In this document: positions 34,886 to 45,095 of the stretch, piece by piece
How positions within the stretch are numbered: the stretch's first letter is position 1
Layout: each line of letters begins with the position of its first letter
Source of the DNA: Triticum aestivum
Taxonomy: Eukaryota; Streptophyta; Magnoliopsida; Poales; Poaceae
Direction: 5' to 3'
Length of the DNA stretch: 64,000 nt
Assembly: GCF_018294505.1 (NCBI RefSeq)
Contig: NC_057814.1
Location: forward strand, 295,124,059-295,188,058
Program-made: the position numbers and the translations under genes
The notes under the pieces: generated by a model
Told to the model about the DNA's origin: nothing
Database searches by the model: none
Seen by the model: the letters and a program-made list of their open reading frames with translations, nothing else

Positions 34886-35743
34886 AAACTCCATTGGGAT
34901 ACATGCAAGGCATGAGCCTTTTATGAGTAATCCTTGATATTTCTCTTATGATGATGATCTTATGTCTTGGATCTATACTTGTACCCTTGCATCTTATCTA
35001 ACCCTTGTAGGTACTTGGATAAGCCCAAATCTATGAGATTGCAAGCCACTCACATCTTGAGCAATCTCTACATCACCAAGTTCCTACTATATGGTTGTTG
35101 AATACAAGGAAGCATGAATCCACTCAACATATGCTTTGACAATTTCTATATATCAAATTCCTTTTGGTATCAAGTCTCACGATTGTCATTTTGGATACAG
35201 AAGTGCTCTTCCTTGCAAGACTAACCCATGTAGGAAGATGAACTCAAACTACAAGTGGTGCTCCAAACTCTTGATGAACTACATCAACCTTGAGCATCCA
35301 ACACAAGTTCAACTACATGATCAAGATCAACACCACCTAAGGTATGTTATTCCATCTTAGAGAAGCTTTACTCCAAGTCATGGGTCGAAGCAACTCAGCG
35401 AGATGTGAATACATCAAAATGCTTAATGAAAAATGGTAACCCCATTTTGAGCTTAAACAATGAGTATGACCTACGATCAAGTGTTATCACTTGATTCCTG
35501 AGTCAATATACTCTAACATAGGTGACTTTGTCTCCGACTCCTTCCAGATGAAGTTTTCTTGTGTTTCTTTGTTCACTTACTTAGTGTGTTTGCATATGTC
35601 TCTTGCAATCTTGTTCCCCTTATAAAAAAACATCATCTAGATCTCATTTCTTCGTATGTTTTTCTCTGCTTTTTCTGTGTCTAATTCATTGCAAATCTTT
35701 TAGTTAATTCCTTGCAAATCTTTGTGAGATTTCAATTGCCAAG
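34886..35743 (+). other. copia-2 region downstream of pol
   Basis: AT-rich, no coding content recognised. Sireviruses often have a long, sometimes env-like, stretch between pol and the 3' LTR. No 3' LTR is reached before element G interrupts at 35744. Confidence 0.55.
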
Positions 35744-36074
35744 TGTCGGATTTCGGGTTCCTGCAAAACCCTTGAGGTTCGAACACTGGGGTGCGCATAA
35801 AGATCTCTCTCCCCCTAGATCACTGTCGCCAAATCACAAGGCCTAGCTCGACGAACCCGAAGAATGAGAGACACAAGAGTTTATACTGGTTCCGGCCACC
35901 GATGTGGTGTAATACCCTACTCCAGTGTGGTGTGGTGGATTGCCTCTTGGGCTGAGGATGAACAGTTATAAGGGAAGAACAGCCTCCTGAGGAGAGGTAC
36001 TCTTGTGCTTGGTGAACTTGTGTGGATGAGGATGATCTGAATGATCTGTCCCCCTCTATGGTGGTGGCTAGTCC

Positions 36075-36082
36075 TATTTATA
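36075..36082 (-). promoter_or_regulatory. TATA box of element G LTR
   Basis: TATAAATA on the minus strand, at the offset found in the LARD-1 and H LTRs. Confidence 0.68.
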
Positions 36083-36408
36083 GAGGCCCTGGTCCTCTCC
36101 CCCAATATTGAGCGGGAAGGGATCCAACAACGACCAAATTTGAAGGAAGACAACTAGTACAAGTTATCCTGACTAAAGGTGGTCTTCACCTGCCAAAGGC
36201 TCTGGTGGTGACGCCGTCTTGGGCTCCATGGTGACCTCCATCTTGCCGTCCTGCTAGTCTTGGTCTCGTTGCACCGATATGGAAACCTTTCTCTGATGCC
36301 TCCGGACTCCTCACCTGTGCTTGCCTCTTTAGCACCAAAGAGGAAACGAGGACACTGCGTGCGCTGGCGCCCGCCTAGCTCCAGTCGTCATGGCTTGCGT
36401 CATAGGAA

Positions 36409-36505
36409 CCTCGCGAGGTATCCCTTGCCTTGATCTCTCTGCCCCTCGCGAGCCAGCCTAGTGAGGCCGTCCCGAGGAGGTCTTGTGTCGTCCGCCTCGC
36501 GAGGC
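36409..36505. repeat. Repeated CTCGCGAG palindromes in G LTR
   Basis: Palindromes at 36409-36418 (CCTCGCGAGG), 36445-36452 (CTCGCGAG) and 36494-36505 (GCCTCGCGAGGC). Similar sites occur in the H and LARD-1 LTRs. Confidence 0.8.
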
Positions 36506-36629
36506 TTGGCCCCTCACGAGGGCCTTGAGTGTTTGCTGGCGAAGATGGTCCGTACAGGGCCACTGGTGGAGCCACGCCGTGGGCCGCAGGCAGGCAAGTC
36601 GGGGGACCCCCGTTCCCAGGACACCGACA

Positions 36630-36644
36630 GTAGCCCCCGGGCCC
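36630..36644 (-). other. Polypurine tract of element G
   Basis: GGGCCCGGGGGCTAC on the minus strand, next to the LTR. Confidence 0.8.
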
Positions 36645-36879
36645 AAGGCGCGCTCGGACTTGGCTTCGAGGCGAAGCCAAAGGGCAAGTGCGGAGCGCCG
36701 CAGGCCCCAACATCCTGTGGCCCCGCTTGATGCGTGGCGGGTGATTGGACGTGGGCGTCGCCACTTCTCCATGCTGCCTCAGCAACCGCCCGTCTGACAA
36801 AAGGCTGGCGCGGGTAACACTTACCTTCATTGCTTTCATTCGTCTTGTTCCAGATGCCCTTTCTCGCTTTCGAGCTCCC
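36645..36879. other. Element G stretch between PPT and antisense gene
   Basis: Closely matches 63846-64000 of H and, reversed, the LARD-1 stretch before its 3' LTR. No TATA box for the antisense gene is seen. Confidence 0.6.
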
Positions 36880-38106
36880 GAGCAATGGTGCCCTGAAAGG
36901 CCAAGGTTGTTTCGCCACCTGCCTGGTACGAGCCGGATCTGGATGCGCCCAATGTCTCGAAGAAGAACCTCACCGCCACGCGCCTACTGACGGCGGGGGA
37001 GAGCAACGGTAGGGGGAAGACCGAGCTCCGGGCTGGCTCCGCCGAGCTGGAGGCTTCGAAGAGCACCTTCTACCCCTTCTTCATGAGCAGCGTCGTCGCG
37101 GGCCTGGTTCCCCCTTCTCTGACTTCTTCTACGCCATCCTCCTCCATTACAGGTTGCAGGCCCTCCATCTCCATCCCAACTCCATCCTTCTCTTGTCGAT
37201 CTTCGCCTTCTACTGTGAGGTGTATGTCGGGGTGATGCCGTCCGTGGCACTGCCGCGCCACTTCTTCTTCCTCCGAATCAATGACGGCCGCACCTCAGGG
37301 TGCGCCAACTTTGTCGCGGCTGGCAAGGCCAACGCAATCTCGAAGGCCGGGAAGAAGGCCGATGGCTTCAGAAGCAAGTGGGTCATGATGGATGCCAAGG
37401 GTGTCCACCCACGGTTGAAGCTGCCAACGAAGATGCCCCAGTCTGACGAGGGGTTTGTCTCGCGCGAACCTTACTAATGGCCGGGCGACATCGGTGCTGG
37501 AGAAGATGACCGCCGACCTGAGGCCGGGCAATGCGAAGGCGGCGAAGCTGACGGGGGCCATGCTCCTGAGAGAATTCCTGATGCTGCGGGTGGCTCCGCT
37601 CCAAGCGCGCACGCGCCCCTTGTGGACGCTTGGGGGCGAAGAAGACAAGCTTCGCCTGAGTCCGGAGGCCTTGTCTGATGAAGAGCTGGCTGTGCCTCTC
37701 CGACTCTTGGTCGGGGACGACCAAGAGTATCCGCTGAGCGCCCTCGTTCCCTTGTTACTCCGCAAGGACGGGGCGCAGGTTGTGGCCGCCATGCCCACCT
37801 TTGATGGGCGTGGCCTGGTGCCGCCGGCGGCCCCTGGGGTCCTAGCGCCGACAGCGCTGGTGGACGTGTCTTCTGGCGATTCCCGCAAGGAGGAGGAAGG
37901 GGAGGAGGGCAACGAGCATGACTCGGAGGCGACCCTCAAGGGGATGGGGGAGACCTCCCCCTTGCGCAAGGCCGACATCCTCCACACCCTGCCTGATGAT
38001 GATGATGATGAGGCCGGCATCCTCCCGGAGAGAGCGGAGCCGCCTGTGGTCCCGACGAGGGGCAGGTTGGCGTTGATCCCCCGAGATGACGCTCCTGCTC
38101 TGACTC
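36880..38106 (+). pseudogene. Element G antisense gene, first part (gypsy-type transposon domain)
   Basis: Reads against G. The recognisable core is LQALHLHPNSILLLSIFAFYCE (about 37150-37220), which resembles the plant 'putative gypsy type transposon' domain (PF04195), a domain of unknown function. A one-base frameshift lies before it near 37120 and another near 37455. From 37455 the frame is open to 38106: a helical part (VLEKMTADLRPGNAKAAKL), then an acidic Ser/Glu-rich linker (EEEGEEGNEHDSE, DDDDDE). The original start is not identified. It continues at 61834 in the same frame once F and one GACTC copy are set aside. Confidence 0.72.
38102..38106. repeat. Left target site duplication of element F
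   Basis: GACTC, exact match to 61829-61833. Confidence 0.95.
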
Positions 38107-38430
38107 TGTCGGGTGGTAGGTGCGACATATGCCAACGGGTGGCTTATCATTGTGGGAGCCAGTAAGACATCGCCGGTGCCTGGAAACGGGATGAGGTGAA
38201 GACAGGCACGCCGGCGGATCTTACCCAGGTTCGGGGCTCTCCGTGGAGATAACACCCCTAGTCCTGCTCTGCGGGGTCTCCGCATGATCACTAGATCAAT
38301 ACAAGTAGCTACAAGTGCTCCTTGAGCTGTTTGGCTAGAGGAAGAAGAAGGGCAAGGCTAGCTCTCCTTTTCTCTCTATGTGGTGTGTGGAATTCTATGA
38401 GATCCCCCTTGCATGGGTGTCCCGGGGGGT

Positions 38431-38439
38431 TTATATAGG
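38431..38439 (-). promoter_or_regulatory. TATA box of element F 3' LTR
   Basis: CCTATATAA on the minus strand; same at 60983-60992 in the 5' LTR. Confidence 0.7.
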
Positions 38440-38752
38440 CCTACCCCCCGGGGTACAATGGTAATCCGGCTGGGTGCGGGTCCCAGCCGTTAGTGTCTAT
38501 GCTCGCCGGCTTCTCCGCCGGTCATTGGGGCCCGCCGACTGGTGGGTCCCGCCGGCTGCCGGCTCCTTGGCCGATAGGCCGGCCCCACCGCTTGGGGGCT
38601 TTGTCGGCAGCTGGTTACTGTTGCCTCTCCTCTGATGACGAGGGCTTTGTCGAGGTAAGCGTGGCTACAGTGCCGCCGCCTTGCGGGCTCTCACTGTAGC
38701 CTTACCTCGTCTTGTCTCCTTAATGAGGCACATGTTTCGAGGGAGGGAGGTA

Positions 38753-39148
38753 GCCGGCTACTGGGAGCCGGCCACGCCCCTGGCCGACTAGGGCAGGCCA
38801 GGCCGCCTTCGGGTGTCTCTCTGGCAAAAGGGGGCCCGTCGCCTGCGGGCCGTACTGGCGCCTGTCGTGGGTGATATCGAGGCCAACACGGCTACAGTGC
38901 CGCGCCGGACGGGGGATGGATGGCCCGTATGGTGCCCTGTGGCCATGCCTGTTCCGGGATTCGGGGGTAGTGGGCTGTACTGCGGCCACGCCCCGTCCTA
39001 TCACCGTTATGTGGATACAGTCTTAGTGGGTGCAGTCTTGGCCGGCTTCTGGGAGTCGGCTTTCTTCATGGCCGGCTTCTCGGAGTCGGCTATCTCGTAT
39101 CTTTCTTGGGGAAGGTTTCTGAGGCTGGGTCGCCTTCTGGGAGTCGGC
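38753..39148. repeat. Four imperfect 20-bp palindromes in F LTR
   Basis: Units like GCCGGCTTCTGGGAGTCGGC at 38753-38772, 39041-39060, 39071-39090 and 39130-39148. The same set is in the other LTR. Confidence 0.75.
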
Positions 39149-39274
39149 CCTGGGGATAGCCGGCCGAGGGAAGGCGGCCCTACACTTTGTATGCTTCAAG
39201 GCTCGAATGGCCTGATAATTTTTCGAAGAGCCAGGGGGAGTCGGTTAGGCTACCCGTGGCCATTTACTCCGACA

Positions 39275-39289
39275 GTAGTCCCCGAAGCT
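39275..39289 (-). other. Polypurine tract of element F
   Basis: AGCTTCGGGGACTAC on the minus strand next to the 3' LTR. Confidence 0.7.
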
Positions 39290-39724
39290 GGTTGGGCTTC
39301 GAGGCTGAGAGGAGGTCGAGAAGCTCGGTCAGCTTCTTATCTTGACGAGCCTGCAGCTGGGAGCCGGCTTCGGTTGGGCGCACTGTCTTGGCGAAAATTT
39401 TAAAGTCGGAAGGCGGGAGTCTGTTGGCGCGTGCACCGGGCCGCGGGCCGGCCGCTCGCCGCCTGCGAACCACGTGGCATCCCTTGGCTGAAGAGAGCCT
39501 GCCAACCCACGCACGCGACAGGACGGCGCCGCAGGCCGAGGGCCCACCACTCCCGCGCCTAGGCCCAGGCACGGATCCTCGGTGGCCCAGAGCTGTCCGC
39601 ACGTCTTCCGGCGGTGGTTTCCGCACGCCGTTAGGGCGTAATAATCGCGAGACGTGGGGGAGTGGGCGCAGTTAATCCCACGTTCCTCCCCACGCCTCGC
39701 CTCCTCGGCTTCGCCGCACGAGGC
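39290..39724 (+). other. Upstream region of the F antisense gene
   Basis: GC-rich, no supported gene. It lies between the PPT and a TATA box and probably holds promoter elements of the antisense gene. Confidence 0.5.
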
Positions 39725-39732
39725 TATAAGTA
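39725..39732 (+). promoter_or_regulatory. TATA box of the F antisense gene
   Basis: TATAAGTA, about 200 bases upstream of the ATG at 39924, followed by a C/T-rich leader (CTCCTCTCCTCTCC). Confidence 0.65.
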
Positions 39733-39923
39733 GGGGGAGGAGGGGAAGCGGCATTCGCTCACACGCTCCTCTCCTCTCCGTCATCTTCTTCCTCTTGCTT
39801 TCCCTCGCAACAGCGCCTCGCCGCCGCGCCGTCCCACCGATCTTTACTCCGCCCCGCAGCTTTGCCGCCGCAGGGCGGTGCTTTCTCCGCCGCCGCACTC
39901 TCCCTTGCTAGCCTCTCGCCACT

Positions 39924-40717
39924 ATGCAGTTCGGTGGGGATTGGGACGGCTCCCTCGTCCACATGGACCACATCGAGTTCCTCCACAAGACGCGGCGGTT
40001 GCCCGGCAAGGACCAGGTGCAGGTCCGTCTCGTGCCGGTGAAGGAGATCACGCGGCGCCGGAGGAAGGCGAGCGGGTAGTCTTCCGCTCGCACTTCCTGC
40101 GCGGCCTCGGCTTGCCGGCGAGCGCTTTCTTCCGCTCCTTCCTCAACTTCTATCAACTCCAGCCGCACCACCTCACTCCGAACACGGTGGTGCTGCTGTC
40201 CGCCTTCGTCACCTTGTGCAAAGGCTTTCTTGGCGTTCTCCCCACCCTCGAGCTCTGGGGGAGTTCTTCCAATCTAAGCTGGGCACCCGCATGCAGGGCG
40301 TGCCGGCCCAGAGCGGCGCCCTCATCGTGATGCAGAGGCTGGCGGCCGACAACCCCTTCCCCGTCATCACGCTAATCCAGTCGGTGAAGCTCTGGCAGAA
40401 GTCCTATTTCTACGTGAAGAACGTCGCCCCGCAAGGCGACTACGTCAACTTGCCGGCTTACGTAGCTGGCCCGCCGGCTAGGAGGCGGCCCCAGTGGTCC
40501 TATCGGGCCGTGACGCTGTCGCAGGCTGGAGCCGTGGCCGTCGCCCGACTTCGGGTGATGATCCAGTCAGAGGGCCTGACTGGGTCCGACTTGCTGGCCG
40601 CCTTTGTCGCACGCCGGGTGCTTCCGCTTCAAAGCGGCCCTCACCTGATCTGTCAGATGAGCGGCCAACTCGATCCGAGTCGGATGTGCACCAAGGACAT
40701 GCCGCACGACGAGGTGG
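39924..40717 (+). pseudogene. Element F antisense gene, exon 1 first part (gypsy-type transposon domain)
   Basis: Starts MQFGGDWDGSLVHMDHIEFL. A frameshift near 40045 leads to the conserved part RVVFRSHFLRGLGLPASAFF and LQPHHLTPNTVVLLSAFVTL, typical of the plant 'putative gypsy type transposon' domain (PF04195; function unknown). A missing G in the G-run near 40260 shifts the frame again to GEFFQSKLGTRMQGVP and on to MCTKDMPHDEV at 40717. gypsy-2 then interrupts it, and it resumes at 54630. It reads against gag-pol of F and has its own TATA box and two introns, as in antisense ORFs of other Tat-type elements. Confidence 0.72.
40713..40717. repeat. Left target site duplication of gypsy-2
   Basis: GGTGG, exact match to 54625-54629. 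Confidence 0.96.
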
Positions 40718-42010
40718 TGTGACACCCAAGTTTTTATTTGGATTTTTCAAAAGATTTTATTTGACTTGAAGGGGGTGATTTAAAATTTTTCTTCAAGAGA
40801 ACTCTCACTCTCAAATATTTTCCTTATGGCAAAAAGTTTATTTGAATTCACCCAAGATCCTCCTTTGGTCTTGGAGGTTCTTGCTTTTCATTGGACTCAA
40901 GACAAAATGTTTTTCATTTGAGAAAATAACCTTTGAAATATTTTTGAGAATGCACTATGGCTTTTGGAAAGTACTTTGCCACTTTCATTTATTCCTTCTT
41001 GCCATGGCATAAGTGCAAATCCTCTCTCCTAACCTTTCCCTCACCTTTGGATCATGTTTTGCATCAAATCCAGCAAGTTGAACCTCCTCATGTGATCATT
41101 TCCATTCAAATTCTATTCAAATAAATTTCTGTCTTCTCTTATAGCACTTGGAGATTTACAAAGGAACTCCATTTTCTGTTTGGACTTTTACCACCAAACT
41201 TCTTTCCCCTCCTAGTCCTTTGAACCCTCAACCTAGAACCATGAAGATCCACTGGTCTCCAGTTCAAAATTTTCAAACTACATCAGCTGCAAGTTTGGAC
41301 CAGATTTGGCAAATTTGGTGAAATTCATTCAAAACTTTCTCCAAAAATTCCAAGTAAATTCATGCAGCCCCTGGGTGCTTTGAGTGATCATCTCACCAAG
41401 TTACAGCTCCAGAAAAATTTATCTCTTTACCAAAACCTACTGTCGAACACCTGCAATGCTTGGTCACTGTCAAGTTTCAGTTAACTTCAGAGTTCAGTCA
41501 GTGCTCACTGTCGTTTTCTTCAGAGACGGGCATCGATCTCGCCAGTGCCCTCGCGTCGCCTTGCTCCTCGTCCTCGCCCACTTGTTCCTGCACCGCACGA
41601 GTGCCTGGCATCTTGCGGGCGTCGGCGACGAGCAGCAGAAGGTGCGCCGCCCCGTGACCGACGCCGGCGGCGGCTTTGCGGACGCCAGCGGGAGACACGG
41701 CGCCGCCAACTCCACCTAGCGCCGCCCAAACCACCGGAGCCCGCCGCGTGGCCGTCCACTCCCCCGAATGCGCTGCCGCTCTCGTCGTGAACCCCAGGGC
41801 GTGGAGCACGCTCTCTGCCGCCGTTGAGCCCGTGCGGTCACCTCACCGTGGGCAGACACCATTACGCCAGCTCCAGCTCTGTTTAGCTGCAAAACGAGTC
41901 CCGTAACATCCACTGATGCTGCTCGACCGCTCAAACCCTCTGCCAACCCACTGCTCCGCCGTAATCGCTCGCCGGAGATTCTCCGTTCACGGCCACCCCG
42001 TCGATCTGCC

Positions 42011-42018
42011 TATAAATA
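42011..42018 (+). promoter_or_regulatory. TATA box of gypsy-2 5' LTR
   Basis: TATAAATA followed by GAGGCCCCG; same as in the other three chromoviral LTRs. Confidence 0.75.
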
Positions 42019-42980
42019 GAGGCCCCGTGCTTCAACTCGAGCACCCACCAGCCCTACACTTCCCCTAGAGCACGCCCAGCCACTGGAAGAGCCGCGAGGG
42101 GGTCTCCTTCCTCGACTCCGGCCGCCGCGATCCGCCACGGGATCCAGCCCGATTCGCCCCCGTGTGTGCTCCACAGCCCCCATTCTCTTGCCAGTAGCTT
42201 CTCCTTGCATCACCCGTTCTGACCCGCGCCTCAATTCGTACTTTGCAGCCCTCCACCGGAGTTCCCCAACCTCACCCGAACCGCCGTCCGCCGGAGATAG
42301 TGTTGCCGTCGACGTGGTGCTCCCCGTTGGACGAGTCCACCACCCACCGACGCGGAAGAAGACACTAAAGCTCTTGGTACCCTCCGTTTCTCCTAACTCG
42401 CCGTGGTTCGACGCCGGCGTCCATCGCCGTCTTCGGGCGCCGGCGAACTTTCAAACCTGACATGCGGGCCCCGCGTGTCAGCCTCTGTTTTATTTCCCCG
42501 AACCGTTTTCTGTTGGCGCCCTCGGGCAAAGTACGTCTTCTCTCTTGCGCTTGCGCATTTCCAAACGAACCGTTTTCTGTTTTCTCAGTTAAAACCCTGG
42601 AACTTTTCTGTTTCATTACAGATAAGTCCCTCGACAGAAACCTTTATAACTTTTTAATGAAAAGGTATTTTTGAGTGATTCTTTTTCTGTCAATCTCCAA
42701 ATTTTGTCTAGTTTTTTATGGGATTTATTTGAAAAATATTTGGCAAAGTTTCTGTGCATATGTTGGTTTTCACGTTAGTACCCCGTTTCGTGATTGCCGT
42801 AGGTTCCGGGAGAGGGGACGGAGCCGCGAACTTCGCCGAGCTAGACTCCGACTTCTCCGAACCAGGCAAGCATGTTTGAACATTTGATATGGCAGATGTT
42901 TTCCATGTTCATGTGAAAGTTTGTGCGTGGCATGTGAGCGTCGATAAATACCTCGTTGCTTGTAAGGCAACGACCCGGTT

Positions 42981-43294
42981 GTTCCGAAGTTGCGATGACC
43001 TCTGGTGAGAGGTGGCCTAATCATGTGGTGACATGAAGGGCAACAAGGTGGTACTGTTGTAGCATGCCAGCCTTGCGTCATCCGACTTTCTTCGACGTTA
43101 ACGTGGTTGGAGCCACGTTATCGATCTTTTCCCGCATGTTCCAAAGTTGCGATGACCTCTGATGAGAGGTGGCCTAATCATGTGGTGACATGAAGGGCTG
43201 CAAGGTGGTACTGTTGTAGCATGCCAGCCTTGCGTCATCCGACTTTTCCGACGTTAACATGGTTGGAGCCGTGTTATCGTCCCTTCCCCTTTTC
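42981..43294 (+). repeat. 157-bp direct duplication in gypsy-2 5' LTR
   Basis: GTTCCGAAGTTGCGATGACC at 42981 and GTTCCAAAGTTGCGATGACC at 43138, each followed by the same block with TGATGAGAGG, CATGAAGGGC and GACGTTAAC. Confidence 0.9.
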
Positions 43295-44054
43295 GTGCTA
43301 CCACATGTCTCATTGCCAGGATACGGTTTAGTAAGTTCGTAACCTCTTTCCGTGTACACACCAAACAGAGAGGCCGGGATGATGGTACCTTGGCCCAGGA
43401 TTAAAGCCAGTCATTCGGTCAGGGGGCATGGGTGTTTCCGGTTGGGACCGAGAGGGGGGGCACCCCCTTATAGCGCGCGTATAGAAATTTGATCCCATGC
43501 TACGCGAGGTTGTAGCCTCCCCGACTCAGGGTTTTTCCTGAATGTTCCCGAGGGTGATCCCTGGCTTCGGATGGTTAAATTGGGTGTGTACTGGTTAGAC
43601 GTGTTCCTTCCAGAACACCGTAGACGGAACTAGTCCCCGTGACTACTGAAATCCGTTGGCTGTGGTTAAGTACAAACTCTGCAGAGTCAATTCTTTCCAA
43701 ATCATCGTATCCATGATCAGTAATGTAGACTTTATATCCAAATCTATCCGTGTGAAAACTTGCCCCCGGTGATCAAGCTCAAGTGGTAAATTCAATTTCA
43801 TTGTTATTCCTGTGGATGGACTAACATTATATTTGTCTCGTGCTTGTGATAAATTATACTCCCGAACTATTGTATTGTTGTGTTACAATATAAGCCCTTT
43901 ATGTGACGTCGCACAGACGTCCGACTGTGGCGTGTACTCGTTTCTCACTTTAAATATAAGCCCTTTATGCGATGTCGCTCAGACGTCCGACTGTGGCATG
44001 CACTGTCTTTACTTTCTGTTATAAGCCCTTTATGTGGTGTCGCCCTGACGCCCG

Positions 44055-44345
44055 ACTGTGGCATTATTATTCTGCATTTTCCGCTCGAGGAGTCTTTCAG
44101 ACACTCGTTTGGCACCTGTATTATTATTCCGCACTTTCCGCTCGAGGAGTCTTTCAGACAATCGTTTGGCACCTGTATTATTATTCCGCATTTTCCGCTC
44201 GAGGAGTCTTTCAGACACTCGTTTGGCACCTGTATTATTATTCCGCATTTTCCTCTCGAGGAGTCTTTCAGACACTCGTTTGGCACCAGTATTACTATTC
44301 TGCAGTTTCCGCTCGAGGCGTCATTCAGACCCTCGCTTGGCACCC
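44055..44345 (+). repeat. 57-bp tandem repeat array in gypsy-2 5' LTR
   Basis: Five units; landmark GGCACC at 44111, 44168, 44225 and 44282. Because 57 is divisible by three, the array is open in several frames on both strands, which is not evidence of coding. Confidence 0.93.
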
Positions 44346-44932
44346 AGTATTTATTATCTCTATGTCTGATCGCACTGGTTAACTTATTCATGTGTTTCAT
44401 GTTTGCATTTGTTATACCCTATGTCCGAACTGTCTTGCGAGTACTTTCATAGTACTCACCTGGCTTGTTGATTTGGCCAAATGTTGACGAAGGCGATTTC
44501 TTGGATGAAGAGTTTGATAGCTCGTCCGACGCCTAGAGGAGTCCCAGTCAGTCCTGCGCGATCCCGGATATTGGTCACTTGTATCGTTTACGCTTCCGCC
44601 ACCCGCAATAAGTATTCTCGAGCCTCACTCGGACGCTCGAAGAGTTGTAGTATTCTGGAATCATGTCACTCGCTTCGCGATGATATTTCCACCACCGTTA
44701 TTATCGTGAGTTAGAAGTTTGCCACCCTATCCGCCGTATTGTTTTATCGGCGTGCATGTAATAAATTGTTGGGCAGTCTCTGCTCAACTTTGTATTATAT
44801 TTAGTACTCCTGGTATTTTTCTTCTTTGACCAATGTATTGTCTATCAGTGAGAAGGAATTCTTCCTCGCTGGTCCGTAACAGGGATTGGTTTCTCAATAA
44901 TTATTTTATTGAAAAACCGGTCGTGACAAGCT

Positions 44933-44944
44933 TGGTATCAGAGC
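44933..44944 (+). other. Primer binding site of gypsy-2 (initiator Met tRNA)
   Basis: TGGTATCAGAGC four bases after the 5' LTR. Confidence 0.93.
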
Positions 44945-45095
44945 CAGGCTGACTGTAGGAAGCCACTAGGTGCGATTGCTAATGGGTTATTAGCGTCTTT
45001 AGTGCTTCTTCAGCATTTTGCAATTGTAGCTATTTTCTGTTGGTCATCATAAAATTTATGACATGACTACTCAGAATTTTTGCCTACTTTTGTAG

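Larger units (their letters stand above)
24240..35743 (+). mobile_element. copia-2: decayed Sirevirus-like (SIRE/Maximus-type) copia
   Basis: Plus-strand copia with a 5' LTR carrying repeated palindromes just upstream of its TATA box, a hallmark of the Sirevirus genus. It has an initiator-Met PBS and a pol interrupted in RNase H by LARD-1. Its 3' region is broken off by element G at 35744, and no 3' LTR is seen in the window. The left end at 24240 is inferred from TGTCAAC directly after the composite copia; the true end may have been lost there. Confidence 0.82.
35744..36629 (-). repeat. Element G 3' LTR (886 bp)
   Basis: On the minus strand it starts TGTCGGTGTCCTGGG and ends AATCCGACA. It is closely similar to the H LTR at 62946-63830 and more distantly to the LARD-1 LTRs. 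Confidence 0.92.
38107..39274 (-). repeat. Element F 3' LTR (1,168 bp)
   Basis: Plus-strand borders TGTCGGGTGG and ACTCCGACA. It matches 60660-61828 with a few percent differences by eye. Confidence 0.95.
40718..44928 (+). repeat. gypsy-2 5' LTR (4,211 bp)
   Basis: TGTGACACCC to GTCGTGACA. It contains a TATA box (42011), a 157-bp duplication and a 57-bp tandem array. Segment 43446-43704 is absent from the 3' LTR. Confidence 0.97.

Noticed and set aside
43967..44452. Overlapping open frames on both strands across the 57-bp array (also 53663-54148 and 8457-8882)
   Set aside because: The 57-bp unit is a multiple of three and stop-poor, so frames stay open by repetition. In gypsy-1 the 58-bp unit puts the frames out of register. 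No start context or conserved protein is seen.
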